Positions 1-10,846 are shown, counted from the stretch's first letter. The stretch is DNA of 64,000 nucleotides from Angiostrongylus vasorum (GCA_018806985.1 JADANN010000268.1:248001-312000); one strand, 5' to 3'. Numbers and translations: made by a program. The notes: generated by a model not told the origin, from the letters alone.

Positions 1-19
1 AATCATACTTTTTCACCGC

Positions 20-1190
20 TTTTCTAATCCAGCCAAATCACTGTCGTGATTTCTTTAAACGTACAGGACTTTTTTCGTATTCTTGTTGAGCAAACACGAG
101 GTGTTATTTTATTTCTTTATTTACGTACAAGCTGACGTCTCGGCGGATTTCGCCGTCCTCAGAGCCTCGAAAGGTCAAGTTGACAACAATCTATTCGACC
201 AAACACCTCCATAACCAAACAGAGAAAACGCTGAACCAAGATTTCAATCACATTGAACACAGCTTTGCACACTCACCGCTTTCTATGAGGCTTCCACTGA
301 GTATGTCGCGTGGAGACCAACCGCCAGAGTTCACATGGAAGCGTAATATGCCCCTCCCATCAAAATAACAGCCTTATATACTGCCCAATATCACGCGTGA
401 TAATGAGGCATTCTTCCCTGCAGTTCATTTTTGGATTTCTGGAATTAATCCAGAACGCCTCGAGAGTTTTGCGCGCTTGTGTTCTCGATTCCTGTGCGAG
501 GATCGTGACACGTGCTTCAAAGTCCTCCCCGCTATGTCTCTGGGTCCTATGCGTGCCTAGTGGGGTATTTGGTTTACGTTTGCCGACTAGGTGTTCTTTT
601 ATGCGGACACAGAGCGGCCCGTTTCGCCAATGTATTCGTCTCCGCACGCCTTACAGGAGGTCAGACAAACTATACCCGAGCTCATGCAATCACCGTCTCT
701 ACCATTAGGGCAAACTATGCAATTTTGCGTTGCACATAGACGGTCATATAGGCGGTTACCAACTAGCTGGCGCCTAAGATTACTCGGTGGCATTTCAACT
801 ACGTTTGCCGAATTCTCTAGACCCGCCCTTCTTAAGCAGCGTTTTATAGCTGCACTTACATCATTTGAGATGAAGGTAGGATAAACGGGACCATTTTATC
901 GCTGGAGTTGTCGTTTGGAGGCCTAGGATTTGCTCTACACCTGTCCCGAGCTACAGTTTCGTAGCCATTAGAAATGGCTATTTGCCGCGCCAAGTTCCGG
1001 GACTCCTCTCTCTGCTCTCTTCCCGTAACCTTGCGTAGGGTCGCATGTAGTTTACATGAACTTCAAGATAGACTCCGCAAAAAAGCTAGAGATGAAACGC
1101 AAAATAGGCGCGAACAAAAAGTGGGGGGCCCTACCAATAGCACCATTTCCTCAGCCGTTCTCTGGACAACAAGAGCCCAGTAATGAAGTT
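20..1190 (-). mobile_element. Penelope-like retroelement, 3' part with GIY-YIG endonuclease (pseudogene)
   Basis: The minus strand, read from about 1180 down to 360, encodes the linker and endonuclease end of a Penelope-like element (PLE). A linker with the motif LRRQLVGNRLYDRLC and a Cys-x4-Cys cluster (CIVCPNGRDGDC, CKAC) is followed by EYIGETGR, the GIY-YIG nuclease core, then LCVRIKEHL, GTHRTQRH and ARKTLEAFWI. These are the ordered landmarks of EN-bearing PLE proteins, in which this nuclease nicks target DNA for reverse transcription. The frame breaks near 600-647, just after EYIGETGRS, and the upstream linker has further stops and shifts, so the copy is dead. No reverse transcriptase domain is present, so it is 5' truncated. 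The stop is at 360. A hammerhead-like core (131-165) and a conserved tail (about 60-120) follow. The domain call rests on reading motifs, not on a search. Confidence 0.85.
130..167 (-). ncRNA. Hammerhead ribozyme-like core of the PLE 3' terminal region
   Basis: Read on the minus strand: CTGAGGA, then a 5-bp stem II (CGGCG/CGCCG), then GAGAC, then the NUH site GTC. Flanking GCT and AGC can form stem I. Functional hammerheads need CUGANGA and GAAA. The first matches and the second carries one change (GAGA), so this copy is probably weakened. The stem III position is the self-complementary ACGT-type step, as expected for the minimal dimeric hammerheads known from Penelope-like elements. Confidence 0.7.
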
Positions 1191-1379
1191 GATGTTAAAT
1201 TTCGGATGTTTACGAATGAAATTCATGAATTGTGAACTCTATTAATCATGAACTTAAAATGAGTTTTTAAATTGAAACTGGACTCTGGATTTTAATATTC
1301 ATTGTATTTAATTAGTTGTGTTAATTAGACGGAACACTTACAGCTTCCAGAAAGGCACTTCAGTATACACGCCCTCCTT

Positions 1380-2836
1380 CCCTCATGTGAAATAAAGAAG
1401 GATGAATATGTCGTCCCACCGCTTCTCCCCTCCGAAACCGCCATTCTGTTTCGTTAGTGAACAATCGAAAGAAAAATTTGGTCCGGCCAGGATAAGATCT
1501 GAACACCTGAAGAACCTTCCGCCCGTCCCCATAAACACATTGGCTCAGATGTCCACACGTGACGTGTTCGAATGTAAGGTTCCTATTCAATGGATGACCA
1601 TCGAAGGTGTGCTATTGTTCAAGAAGAATGACCTTCATGATATCGCCAACTCTACCCCAATCTTCCTGCTGCCTGTCATATACAAACTCACCACTTTAGT
1701 CGTCCTAAACGGAATTTGAAGATCACTGGACGAAGGACAGCCATGTGAGCGTGCAGAGTTTCGAAAAAAATTCAGTATGATGGACCATATCAACACAGTA
1801 ACAGCAATGACAAGACTCGTTGAAGGATCACGAGAGTACAAAAGACCGCTCTGTCTCATTTTCATCAAAAAAAAATGTAGAGGTGTGTGGGGAGGGGAGT
1901 CTGGCGCGGGAGCGGCACGAAGAAATCGCTCAAAGACCCCGTTTAAGCTCAAAAAAATTGAGAAAAAAAGGAAATTAAAGCGGATGCGACAGCAGACGCG
2001 TCGGCCGAAGGGGCGTGAAGGGGGCTGTACAGAGGTGAGACGCACGGGTGGTCCACCGTATAGTTTTCTCAAGGGTGGTTTCCTTGGGAAAGTTGATGGG
2101 AATGGCGGGAGTATTCTCATGGGTGGTCCGAAGGCCGAAAAAAGCCGGATACCATATCTCCGGTTACAGCAGTAACGTGGGAAAAGTGCCGTTAGTGTAG
2201 AACGACTTTTTGACTCAGTTGAGAAATAGGCAACAGTCATGGAAAGTGAGCTGTCAGGGAGAGCCTGTTCAGTATTTAGAGATTCTTCGTAAACTGTATA
2301 AAGATTTCACACCAGGAAATCACCATTTTATACTGGTAATTTTAGATATCGATGTAATAAGAGAGGTTAGGCAAGGCGATATCATCTAGCTGAAATTACT
2401 ACTGCGACCCTCCATATTGTCACGCGATCATTGGAATGAAACAGCACGGGAATGAAAATCAATAACCAGCAATTATACCATTTTCACTTTGCTGTTGATA
2501 TCGATCATGTAACACCAATGTTACCCAGACAGAACGAATGCTAGCCTACTTAGTCTGATACAAGTAGGCCGTGTAATGCTTGTGAACGACAACAGTTGAC
2601 AAGATCCGTTGGTAGCTGGGTTCCTCGGGATGTTAAACGCACAACAGGAAGATCAGCAATCCTATGGTCAGTGTTTCTCATGAAAACTCTAAAAGGAAGA
2701 TATTGTGCTCAACGAGTCCCTAGAGCGACTAGTACTCACTGAGCTACTATTGCACGCAACAGGAAGAAATGAGATTTACTGGCACGCGCTCGAGTCACTC
2801 GACAATTATCCGAACGATTGATGATACAAGCGATGC
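1380..2836 (+). mobile_element. RTE1 LINE copy, internally rearranged (pseudogene)
   Basis: Pieces of an RTE-type endonuclease/reverse transcriptase read in order on the plus strand. They are the pre-RT segment with RIRSEHLKNLPPV (about 1490-1530), QWMTIEGVLLFKK (1590-1630), the RT finger with FRKKFSMMDHI (1757-1795), REYKRPLCLIFI (1831-1866), then after an insertion FDSVE (2205-2225), a decayed catalytic motif FAVD (about 2488-2500; FADD is expected), and the C-terminal WVPRDVKRTTGRSA (about 2610-2660). Stops and shifts are frequent, and the part between the catalytic motif and the C-terminal domain is deleted. It belongs to the same family as the copies at 23.4-26.8 and 46.0-48.9 kb. Confidence 0.8.
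1876..2201. mobile_element. GC-rich insertion (about 320 bp) inside the RTE1 reverse transcriptase
   Basis: The RTE1 reading is continuous up to IFI at 1866 and resumes at FDSVE near 2210. The block between is richer in G and C than its host and shares no reading with the element. It is flanked by TGTAGA at 1876-1881 and again at 2196-2201, which looks like a target-site duplication. It contains repeated GGGTGGT steps and a purine-rich tract. Neither strand gave a recognised protein. It may be a further interspersed element nested in RTE1. Confidence 0.45.
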
Positions 2837-3449
2837 TGTCTTAATAATTTTAGATTTTTTTTACTTCCGAAAATTTTACTTTTTATTTGGAATTAAAATA
2901 GCATTTTAGAAAAGTTGCATAGATACTTAGAATAATAAGGGTAGTTGATTCCATGAGCAATGTTTGTAGCAGTGGAGAGCTTTTCTGTGCACTGTTTTGG
3001 AGAACGTAGTTCGATCCTTTGATATAGTCAGCGAAACAAAAATTAGTCTTGTTCTACCACTGCAAGGTTGTGGGGTAGAATTGTCATGAAGGTGGATGGT
3101 ATTTATGGAGACGTGGAGAGACTTTGCGCGACTCCACTTTTTGTTGCTCTTTTACGTCATAGTTTTTTTTTATTTTCTTCTGCAATAGAGGCTGCAAATG
3201 GTCTAGAAATAGAGTCGAAAGAGCCAGGAGAGAATAAACAGGGATACCTAATAAGGCAACGGTTTCACAAGTTCATTACAAGCTACCGTCAAAATGTGTT
3301 TCTACGATTCTGTCGTCACAACGGATTGACAATGCTAAGCTTTAGTAATTACTGTTATAAATGGAACGGAAGCTTCGCGATTAAGTTTTTGTGCGTATTG
3401 CCATTTTAGACAGGAAATTGACTTTTACTTATACGTTGTTACTTACTTG
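2837..3449 (+). CDS. Possible coding exon(s), unassigned (about 3056-3410)
   Basis: An open stretch at 3068-3409 begins with coding-like sequence (MKVDGIYGDVERLC, then FVALLRH) and could be an exon entered after an AG just before 3066. A donor and acceptor pair around 3165-3186 (a pyrimidine tract then AATAG) would remove a short intron. It might belong to the helical-protein gene whose exons start at 6111, but phases between the two could not be linked, and I recognise no family. The remaining bases of this interval are AT-rich with nothing identifiable. Confidence 0.22.
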
Positions 3450-3606
3450 ATACTTGAATGGCCCGTCCTCACTGGTTGTGCGCGTCCCAGCATAATCGCC
3501 ATTTTTCGGGTCAGCCTGGCCAAAGTCTGCCCCAGGTCTTCACCACCACGAGCATTCGCAACCCTTGTGGATCAGAGGGAGATTCGCCGTCATGCGACCA
3601 CCAATG
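3450..3606 (-). repeat. SINE-A fragment
   Basis: This is part of the family with twelve copies in the window. The 3' tail (CTTGAATGGCCCGTCCTC on the plus strand) and the central ATCAGAGGGAGATT block are present, and a middle stretch is deleted. Confidence 0.75.
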
Positions 3607-4690
3607 TACTTATACATTTCCGGCGAGAAAAGTTCATTTTTCATAGTTGGCATCGTAATCAACACTACCATTGAAGTGGGATGTTTGGAGTTCAGGTTAA
3701 GAAAAAAAGCGGACTCGAAAGACAATTATCCATCGTCTTAGCACTACTCAGATTCGTATTTTACGTGTTTAGACCAAAAATGATGCGCAACTACACTTAG
3801 TGAGTTCTTTCGCGTCTATTCATTCCTATGTGTGTTCTTCCAAACTCTTTCCAAAAAATATTCTTTCCGTAATGAATTTAGGTATCTGCTTCTTCATGAT
3901 ACTTATCGTGGATTTTAGGGAAACATGTAGAGTGCAGTGCTGGTTCCTCCTTCTAGCCTTCTTAGCCTTTTCTCTCCTATAGAACGTATTAATCGCGTTG
4001 TTGCGTTGATCAGATTTATTACCAACCTAGTTATTTCTCACTGAAAGCTCTTTACTTTGTCTGTTTCCTCTTCTAAGTTCTTGTCTAAGACGCAGTTAGT
4101 GATACTACGATACATTATGTTTCACGTACTGGAAAGTTCCGTTATTGGCAAATTTAACTATTATTGTTTCTTCTATTTCTCTCCTTCCTTTGAAGATTTG
4201 TTTCAAAAAAAGCTCTGGAACAAGGTTGTTCTTTTGCAGCTCGGTCGTACGTATTCTTCATCCTCTTTCGATGCTTTGATTCTTCCATATGCTTCTGTCC
4301 AGTACTTGAAAAGCAAAAAGAGGCGGTTTGTGATGGACATTTTGGTTCCTTTGCACTGCCTTGCTGTGAGCAATCTTCGACCTTCCTCTTCATGACTGCT
4401 GTTACAGTCGTTGTAAAAGTTTCGTAGTCAGAGTTGGAATAGGAATATATGGATGCTTGTGAAGAGTGAATAACTTGCAAATTTCTACGAGTTGTTTAAT
4501 ATAGGTCTAATCCTTACTAGTTGCTAGCATCAATGTTGCCCGTACTCCTTGTTCCCACTCTCTGTTGACTAAATTCTATGGTTTCTGTGACAAGACATAT
4601 ATGACGAAAACAGGTTGCAGTTGTGTAGTACGCAGTCGGTACAACAATGGCTTTAGCCATACTGCCAACTTTGACAGAACAAAACTGGAA
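3607..4690. other. AT-rich stretch with orphan ORFs, no recognised feature
   Basis: There are competing open frames at 4057-4395 (+) and 4154-4480 (-). The minus frame has a Lys/Arg/Ser/Gln-rich composition starting MKRKVEDCSQQ and might be an exon of a nuclear protein, but no splice sites or family could be fixed. A hydrophobic plus-strand stretch (CWFLLLAFLAFSLL) at 3930-3980 is equally unsupported. Confidence 0.3.
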
Positions 4691-4694
4691 GTCG

Positions 4695-5027
4695 TCTGCG
4701 CATGTAGCGCAGTGGTTAGAGTTGCTTTGCAATGCATGCTCAGTAGTTGGTACTATTCCGAGTCCTTCTTGGCTGACCAATAATCCGTTCAACCCCGTGT
4801 CCTTCAGTCACTAAATATACATCCCTCCGAGGTCGGCGAGTTGCTACCAGACTCGTCTGAGAGAATGAAAAACAACGACATGAAATATGGATAGGTTCTC
4901 ACCATGCATTCATGGATGGTATGGGCCAAGTGTGCACTCACTCACCTCTGCGATGCTTAAGCGAGTCCAATGACCGGCATATCCATAACGGGTTAATCAA
5001 TGCTGAACGCCTTGTCCTTTGTTCTTT
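4695..5027 (+). repeat. SINE-B copy, degenerate
   Basis: The tRNA-like A box GTAGCGCAGTGG (about 4703) is followed by the family's middle block (CCTCCGAGGTCGGCGAG) and the tail that ends in GATCAACGCC-like sequence near 5005-5025. It is more diverged than the copies at 20.2, 37.0 and 55.8 kb. Confidence 0.55.
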
Positions 5028-5527
5028 AGCCTGAACTAAATGGGTGGAGGCGTTGTGCTTCTCGTACACACAACTTCCGTGTACCCGTACGGTTTGTTAA
5101 AAGTACAGCGAAAGACCATGAGTAGAACCTTCACTCTACCGTCTTTTATGAACTTATAAAAGACCATTATCATTCATCCTAAAAAACAAAAAAGAGGAGG
5201 GGAATTGAATCGAAAAAGCTGTTAGATTAACTGTTAAGGATTTGGAAATAGATTTTATTGCTCATAGCTTTTCAGTCTACTCCGCTTCTTCTACTGAGTG
5301 ATATGCTACATGAGGACCCAAGAACGGTGAGTTGACGACTTCTTTTAGTTCCTATGAGAGTGTTATTCACAGATCATCATTAACATAATTGATTGATTTC
5401 TGTACTTGAAAAAAAGTGACGTCATTTTAAAGCCAGGGAATTCTACACAACATGATTCCAACATATTTTCCATTTATTTCAAACATTTCGTTTATTTGTT
5501 TTCGGTTGCTTATTAATTTCTTTAACA
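5028..5527. other. No recognised feature
   Basis: AT-rich sequence with only short frames. No splice-bounded coding block, RNA or repeat family was identified. Confidence 0.5.
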
Positions 5528-5802
5528 TCTCGTAGTGCAGTGTTCGGAGAAGCCGTGCAGTACACATGGGATCGTTCCCTACTCACCAGGCTCACCAACC
5601 CTTTAATCCTTCTGGGGGTCGGCAAATTGGTACTAGAGTTGTGTGAGAGGATAGTCGCAATTGCTCGATACATCGGTAGGCTACCGCGAGTCATTGTAAA
5701 GGCCAGATTTGCATTCAGCCACCTCCAGCGATGCTGAATGAAGTCGAATGCATGGCGGATCCCTCAGCGATGGATCAAGAGCAAGAACTTTATCCTCTAT
5801 CC
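5528..5802 (+). repeat. SINE-B copy, near full length
   Basis: It has a tRNA-like head (GTGCAGTGTTCGGAG then TGGGATCGTTCCC, corresponding to A and B boxes), the middle block CTTCTGGGGGTCGGCAAATT, and the conserved CATTGTAAAGGCCAGATTT and GAATGCATGGCGGATCCCTC tail blocks. Confidence 0.8.
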
Positions 5803-6110
5803 TTTAACATCTCAAAAAGCTGGAAGTTTCTGGTGTTTTCTAAGCCTTCTCATACCAATTTCCTGATGAATTTAACAATATTCCAATTTCTGAATTAGAG
5901 AACATTGTGACTTCAAAGGCGTATTGTCATCAGTACTATTTTTAAAAAAAAATTGTTTCGTATAATATAATTGTCATCCTCGTTGTACGTTCTGTATTGA
6001 AACTTTATAGGACTGTAATTTAAATTTTTTTAATCTTAATTCACTGAAAAGTTTACACGAATGCTATGTCTCCACTCGGTTGCACTCACTTTGAAAAGGA
6101 ACAATTTCAG
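5803..6110. other. No recognised feature; likely intron
   Basis: AT-rich sequence with several homopolymer runs. It ends in ACAATTTCAG, the acceptor for the exon at 6111, so it is probably an intron of the helical-protein gene. Confidence 0.4.
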
Positions 6111-8307
6111 TTTGCTAGTCTGATATCAAAAACCGGTGTGGCACGGTATATGACCGATTTTTTGGCTTCAATCGCGATCGACTGGACAGCACTTTCGCGA
6201 CATGAACCCGATGCCGTACAGAATCATATACAATACAAAAGTCTTATGGTTGGTGTTCATTGGGTCTTTATTTGTTGTGGCTTTGTTTTTTGAAATTTTA
6301 AAAACCTCTTTGTTCGGAAGCTGGGGTTTAAAAAACTGGGCGCTAGGAAGTGCTGGAGAACAACGGTGCTAGGAACTTTCCCATACGATATCGAACTTTC
6401 CCTTCATTTTAGAAATGTGCCAAAGTACGTACAGGGGAATCCCGTTGGGGGTAGAAATTCATTGATATAATTGCTTCTTTGAAAAGGAACATATAAGGAA
6501 CTAAGCTGTACTGTAGTGTGAAGTAGTGATATATGTATCAATCAGTTTGTTGATCACATGTTGGAAATTCTCATTCTGTTGTTGGAAATTACAAACCAAT
6601 ATTAGGTAATGGTTCCAAAAGATTTGGTTAGGAAATATTTTTTTGGTATTCGTCTATGTGGAATATTAATGCTGAAGATCAGTGGTTTTTCACAACACGA
6701 CGGGATGCTTTTTTTTTCATTGACTTTTCCTCGTTTACTGAAAAGTGAATCTTTTGAATAGTGTAGTTAGTCAATTAAGTGCTTTAAACTGTATAATTCT
6801 TTAGATCGCCTTAGCACGACTTTCTCTAACCGACAGTGGGTGGAACGCACTGGCCGACTTGGCACTACCAGAGGTTTGTCATTACCTTACCGTATTTAGT
6901 TTTGTACGCCTATCAGTACCTAATTTTCATGTTATTCCTAGTTTTTCTGTCTTGAATTTCCGAGTTGTTTCTTCCGAATAATGTGCAATCGTTGATAGAA
7001 TCAAAAATTGTCGATTTCGTTTTGAAAGAGCTCTTACATCAAACAGTTAAGGTTCTTGCTCAGCTACCACTACTGCAACCTCCGAAACAGGTATTTTTGC
7101 AACCGGCCACTGCCAACGAGTGAGTTATTCTGTCTCCATAGGCGATCTTATACAAGAAATCGCTTCAGTCTTCCTAGCAATCTTAACAGGAGCTTTCTCT
7201 TCTTTCAGAAAAGATTCGCCTAGTGAACTCTTTGTGTCATCGTTCGAGGTTGTGATTCGTTTATGTTATGCGATATGTGCAAAACCAAGATGGAAGCGAC
7301 TATCGTTCAAGGTTTCTGCACTTTATGGATTTCATGTTGCCTCTATGTGTTGCCCTTTTGAAATGGGACTAGTGTGAAGCAACAACTTAAAATTTTTCCG
7401 GGCTTCATTGTTTGTTACTTCCAGATTTTGGATGCAGTGCATTCTCAGAGCGAGTTACTCAGTCAGTTGATGCGAGCTGAGATCAAATGTCGAATGATGG
7501 ACATTGTAGTAGCGTTGGTTCAGTACATATGGGAACACGGTAGGACATCCGGACTTCGCACTGATCTCGTTGTTTTATTTATCGATTTGTTTTTTCCTTG
7601 TGATTAAGTTGTGTTTTTAATGGGGATCCCAGTAGTTTGGAAAGGTCTCAACTATAAAAGAGTGGTAATTTGTAGCCTAGTGAAATATACTCTGCAGCGT
7701 TTATTAGTGAGAAGCATAACGACGGTCTGTAGAAAGTAGGTTAATGGCTGGTTCAGTGGAGTAATCTTATAGGTCAAATTCGCATTCGTTATGTTACGGA
7801 CTTTATAATTGTACCCGAAGCCAAGCAACGCTTAGTAGTAGCTTATGCAGAGCTCGTAGAGTTCTTCGTCGCTGTAGTTTTGAGACTCATTTGTTCTTCA
7901 GACAGGTTATGTTCAATGTATGCAAACAAACAAACATGCTCATGTCATGTTCAACCAGTATGCCAATACGTGTTTACTAAATCACTTACTGAGTAACTAA
8001 AGCGGCAGATGAGGGGGGATAAAGGGGGGGGAATTAGTGAGCTTGCCCGGAAAATCTGACATCTCCACTTTTAATCCTTCGTATGACTTTAATCGTTAGA
8101 TGTGAATCCTAGATTATGAGGCATTAAGGCTGTTACCTCAGTGATACACCATTTTCAGACGACTTAACACGGGAGGTGATTGATCAGGACTCTGTGCTGA
8201 AAGAACTCCGAATCCAACCCCATGTCAATGATCTGGACGAGAAAATTGCTCATAAGCCATACTCTTTTGTAGCACCGAATCGTTTGTATCCAGAGTGTTC
8301 CCGGTGA
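6111..8307 (+). CDS. 3' part of a gene for an unrecognised alpha-helical protein
   Basis: Seven exons join with consistent phases: 6111-6248, 6805-6873, 6965-7119, 7209-7311, 7425-7539, 7773-7910 and 8159-8307 (stop TGA). They encode about 288 residues, and the 5' end is not found. Most introns have a GT donor and a TTTCAG or TTTAG acceptor. The weak ones are the acceptor CCGAG at 6961-6964 and the donor GTTCAA at 7911, chosen because it alone restores frame to the last exon. The product is rich in amphipathic helices (for example FASLISKTGVARYMTDFL, VDFVLKELLHQTVKVL, SFEVVIRLCYAICAKPRWKR, HSQSELLSQLMRAEIK), with no signal peptide or clear membrane segment seen. The character suits an alpha-solenoid such as a large scaffold nucleoporin, but I cannot assign it. 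Upstream exons probably exist before 6111. Confidence 0.6.
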
Positions 8308-9158
8308 AAAATACAGGAACTAATTGTACTATGACAGCGCTACCGATTTAATCCGATGGACTTCCTTTCATAGAGCTATACTGCCTACCTATCTGTGAAG
8401 GTAATGCTGTAGATCTCCAAGAAATTCGGTTTGTACTAATAATACGTTGTTATGGTCTGTTGAAAATGAGAATTGTTACATTTATTCATGTTATAACTGA
8501 GACTTTTTGTGCAGCGAATGCTCGTTTTTCGATTATAAGCGAAGAACTTGTAGTTCTCGATAATTAATGAAGAATTCAGGACGAGTTCTCATGTTCACTT
8601 TCTACCAAGCTTTCGTCAGCGGTGTTTTGAAAGGTTTTATCATACACAGTCACTACGAAGTGAATTATACCGTCATAGCATTGAGATCCAAACCTACCAA
8701 GTCAATAATCCAGTTAACAGCAGTAGTAAAATCGTAAAGTACCTTATTTTCCGCACATGACCTGAATGTTACCTGAGGTCCGCACAGCCCAAGTATCTAT
8801 CTACTACACTGGCATTGTAAGTTGTTTTCGCGGGAATCCACAGAGGTTGGAGTATGTCGATAGAGTGGAAGTTCATAATGGCAGAACTGGGATTCGAAAA
8901 CGGCAGTATGGAATTAGAACATTGTCTACCAATAGAAGGTGCACGAGCCAAGGATCTTTGTCTTTAAGTGAAACATGGACGGTCCAAAGAGCTTTGCCTT
9001 CTAGTAGAAGACGGACAAGCTGGTTGGTCAAGAGAACCCACTGTTTGTAAAACATTGGAACTGGTGAGTACTCTTGCATTTTGCAAGTCTACTACAGTTT
9101 TTTGTGGCAAGCATCAAAGTATTGCGTAAGAAGTAGGTAACTGGTTTTCCGTTCCTTT
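8308..9158 (+). CDS. Possible exon with internal stop (about 8837-9063), unassigned
   Basis: After the stop of the upstream gene there is AT-rich sequence, then a coding-like block. An acceptor-like TCCACAG precedes 8839. One frame reads MAELGFENGSMELEHCLPIE, is interrupted by TAA at about 8954, then continues VKHGRSKELCLLVEDG to a good donor GTGAGT at 9064. A second frame stays open from 8766 to 9050. The two halves of the first frame resemble each other (AKDLCL and SKELCLL), suggesting a short internal duplication. This could be a decayed gene or a chance frame. Confidence 0.25.
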
Positions 9159-9560
9159 TGTTTCATATGACCTGTCTTCCACGTCCACTGTGCGGACGGA
9201 TTCCAGCGCTTCTCACATTCGATTCGTTTCCTCATACGTCATCGTCCACGAAGGTCTTCCAACGTTTACGTGTGGCTTCTGCTACTGCTTGAGGATTTTC
9301 CTTTCATCTTGAATGCTATTTAATCATGAAGTGGAGTTGATTCTCACTTGTGTAGTGGGATAGCAGCGCTACAGGGTTCCCACTTCGATTTCACAGAGTG
9401 ATTTTTCCTCGGATAAGTCCGATACCAATTTCACGACCCCAAGGGGATGACAGGTTGGTGGGCCCGGGGCGAGATCGAGACGAGCAACGTGCTGCTGATG
9501 ATTGGCATAGCTACCACTGTCCTCTGCGCACTCCAGGTAACTATTGGCTTAACAAAATCC
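9159..9560 (-). repeat. SINE-E copy
   Basis: It matches the element at 55274-55622 in reverse orientation. The body is at 9165-9345 (CACTGTGCGGACGGATTCCAG, the GTCCACGAAGGTCTTCCAA block, ATCTTGAATG), and the tRNA-like head follows at about 9395-9560 (CGGATAAGTCCGATACCAAT, then GGCGAGATCGAGA). Confidence 0.7.
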
Positions 9561-9950
9561 GTAGCATTGTGATACAGAATTGGTACCGGTGACAGACCAT
9601 TTATCGACCTAGTTACGCAGACCTAAAGATAAATCTTTCCTCATGTAGAATTCATCGTTCTGTCGAATCTCTGAAGCCACGAATGGCAAGAAGATGGGTG
9701 CTTCTGTTCATTCGTTCAGCACACAGACGGTCGCTTTCACCAGGGGTTTAGTTACAAATTTGTGAATTCCCTGACTGACGAAGCAGGTCAGTCAACTGAA
9801 CTCGTGAACAGCTCGGTCATGCTGGTGCGTTTCGCTGATTGTAGAACATACCGAAGACGAGCAATCCCAACCGGTTCTTCATGAAACACTCAACGAACGA
9901 CCGGAGCAACGTCTCCAATATCTTTCCGGCGTGAACGCTATCGGTCGAAC
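9561..9950. other. No recognised feature
   Basis: Mixed-composition sequence. No splice-bounded coding block or repeat family was recognised on either strand. Confidence 0.45.
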
Positions 9951-10300
9951 ATCGTGGGCGTCTTCATCGTCGTTCTTCCCTCCAGGTCATCTCCCATGCA
10001 ATTCCCATCCCTCAACGGAGTCAGCGTCCGATCCTCACTGGCCACGAAGTCACTCTTCCCTCCAGGTCATCTTCCATGCAATTCCCATCCCTGGCGATCT
10101 GCAGCGCCTCAACAGGGGTCAGCGTCCGATTCTGACCAGCCCCGGCGACCCTCGTCGGACCGACGACGGCCCTCGCGTCGGCGGGATCGATTCTGGCCGA
10201 GGGCGCGGTGCTCCTCGCGTCGGTCGCCGCCGCCGCGCACGCACGCCCGGTCTCACGACGCTCTCGTGACATCGCCATCGATGACGTCATCATCGGATTC
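9951..10300. repeat. GC-rich island with an 80-bp imperfect tandem duplication
   Basis: The unit beginning TCCCTCCAGGTCAT occurs at 9977 and again at 10057. Both copies contain CCATGCAATTCCCATCCCT and GTCAGCGTCCGAT, and the second has about 20 extra bases. The sequence then becomes very CpG-rich (10140-10260) and ends in the palindrome TGACGTCA at 10276-10283, a CRE/ATF-type site. Open frames run through it on both strands with Arg/Ser/Pro- or Ala-rich products, which is a by-product of composition. It lies about 560 bp upstream of the MIER start codon and could be that gene's promoter region. Confidence 0.5.
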
Positions 10301-10846
10301 TAGGTCGTTGACCAAAGTTGGGGTCGTCGTGGATTTTTAGAAAATAACGCTAGTTTTTTTACGTTTTCGAAATCGGTTCAAATCGTCACCGTTCCGAAGG
10401 ACGTCGTCATTGTCGCCTAGGGGCTTAATTTGAATACTGCGTATAATACATGCCTCGTTCTAGTTATGCATCAAGGGAACCTTCCTTATAGTTAACGAGG
10501 TGAGGATTTATTTAGAGAAGTAAGAGCAGTTCGATCAGAAGCCTTAAGTGGTCCTTTCCTTAAATTTGTTGTAGGTCGGTTGTCTGTGGTGATTTTTTTT
10601 CAACTAAAACGGTCAACGAGTAATTTTCTGTTTTCTTTTTTCATCACAGATATTTCTGTGGTTTTAGAATGTTCGGAACGAGTTTTACATCTTGTCTACT
10701 GACTACTTTTCCCTTTTTTTTTCTTTAGTGTGGTCCGATCATCCCGTTTTTTCACCGTTTTGTTTTCTGTCTTTGTTTCTTTTCTCCCTAAATGTGAGAG
10801 TTTTGTTGTTTGATCACCATTATCTCTTTATCTCTTTGTTCACTTC

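Noticed and set aside
310..708. Long plus-strand ORF of 132 codons
   Set aside because: It lies opposite the Penelope-like nuclease, and its translation has no recognisable motif; the minus strand explains the region.
4703..4714. A true tRNA gene (GTAGCGCAGTGG)
   Set aside because: It has only an A-box-like motif, and the rest follows the SINE-B family, with no foldable anticodon arm or acceptor stem.
9931..10340. Long plus- and minus-strand ORFs of 90-128 codons in the GC-rich island
   Set aside because: Open frames on several strands and phases are expected from GC-rich, stop-poor sequence; there are no splice sites or family motifs.
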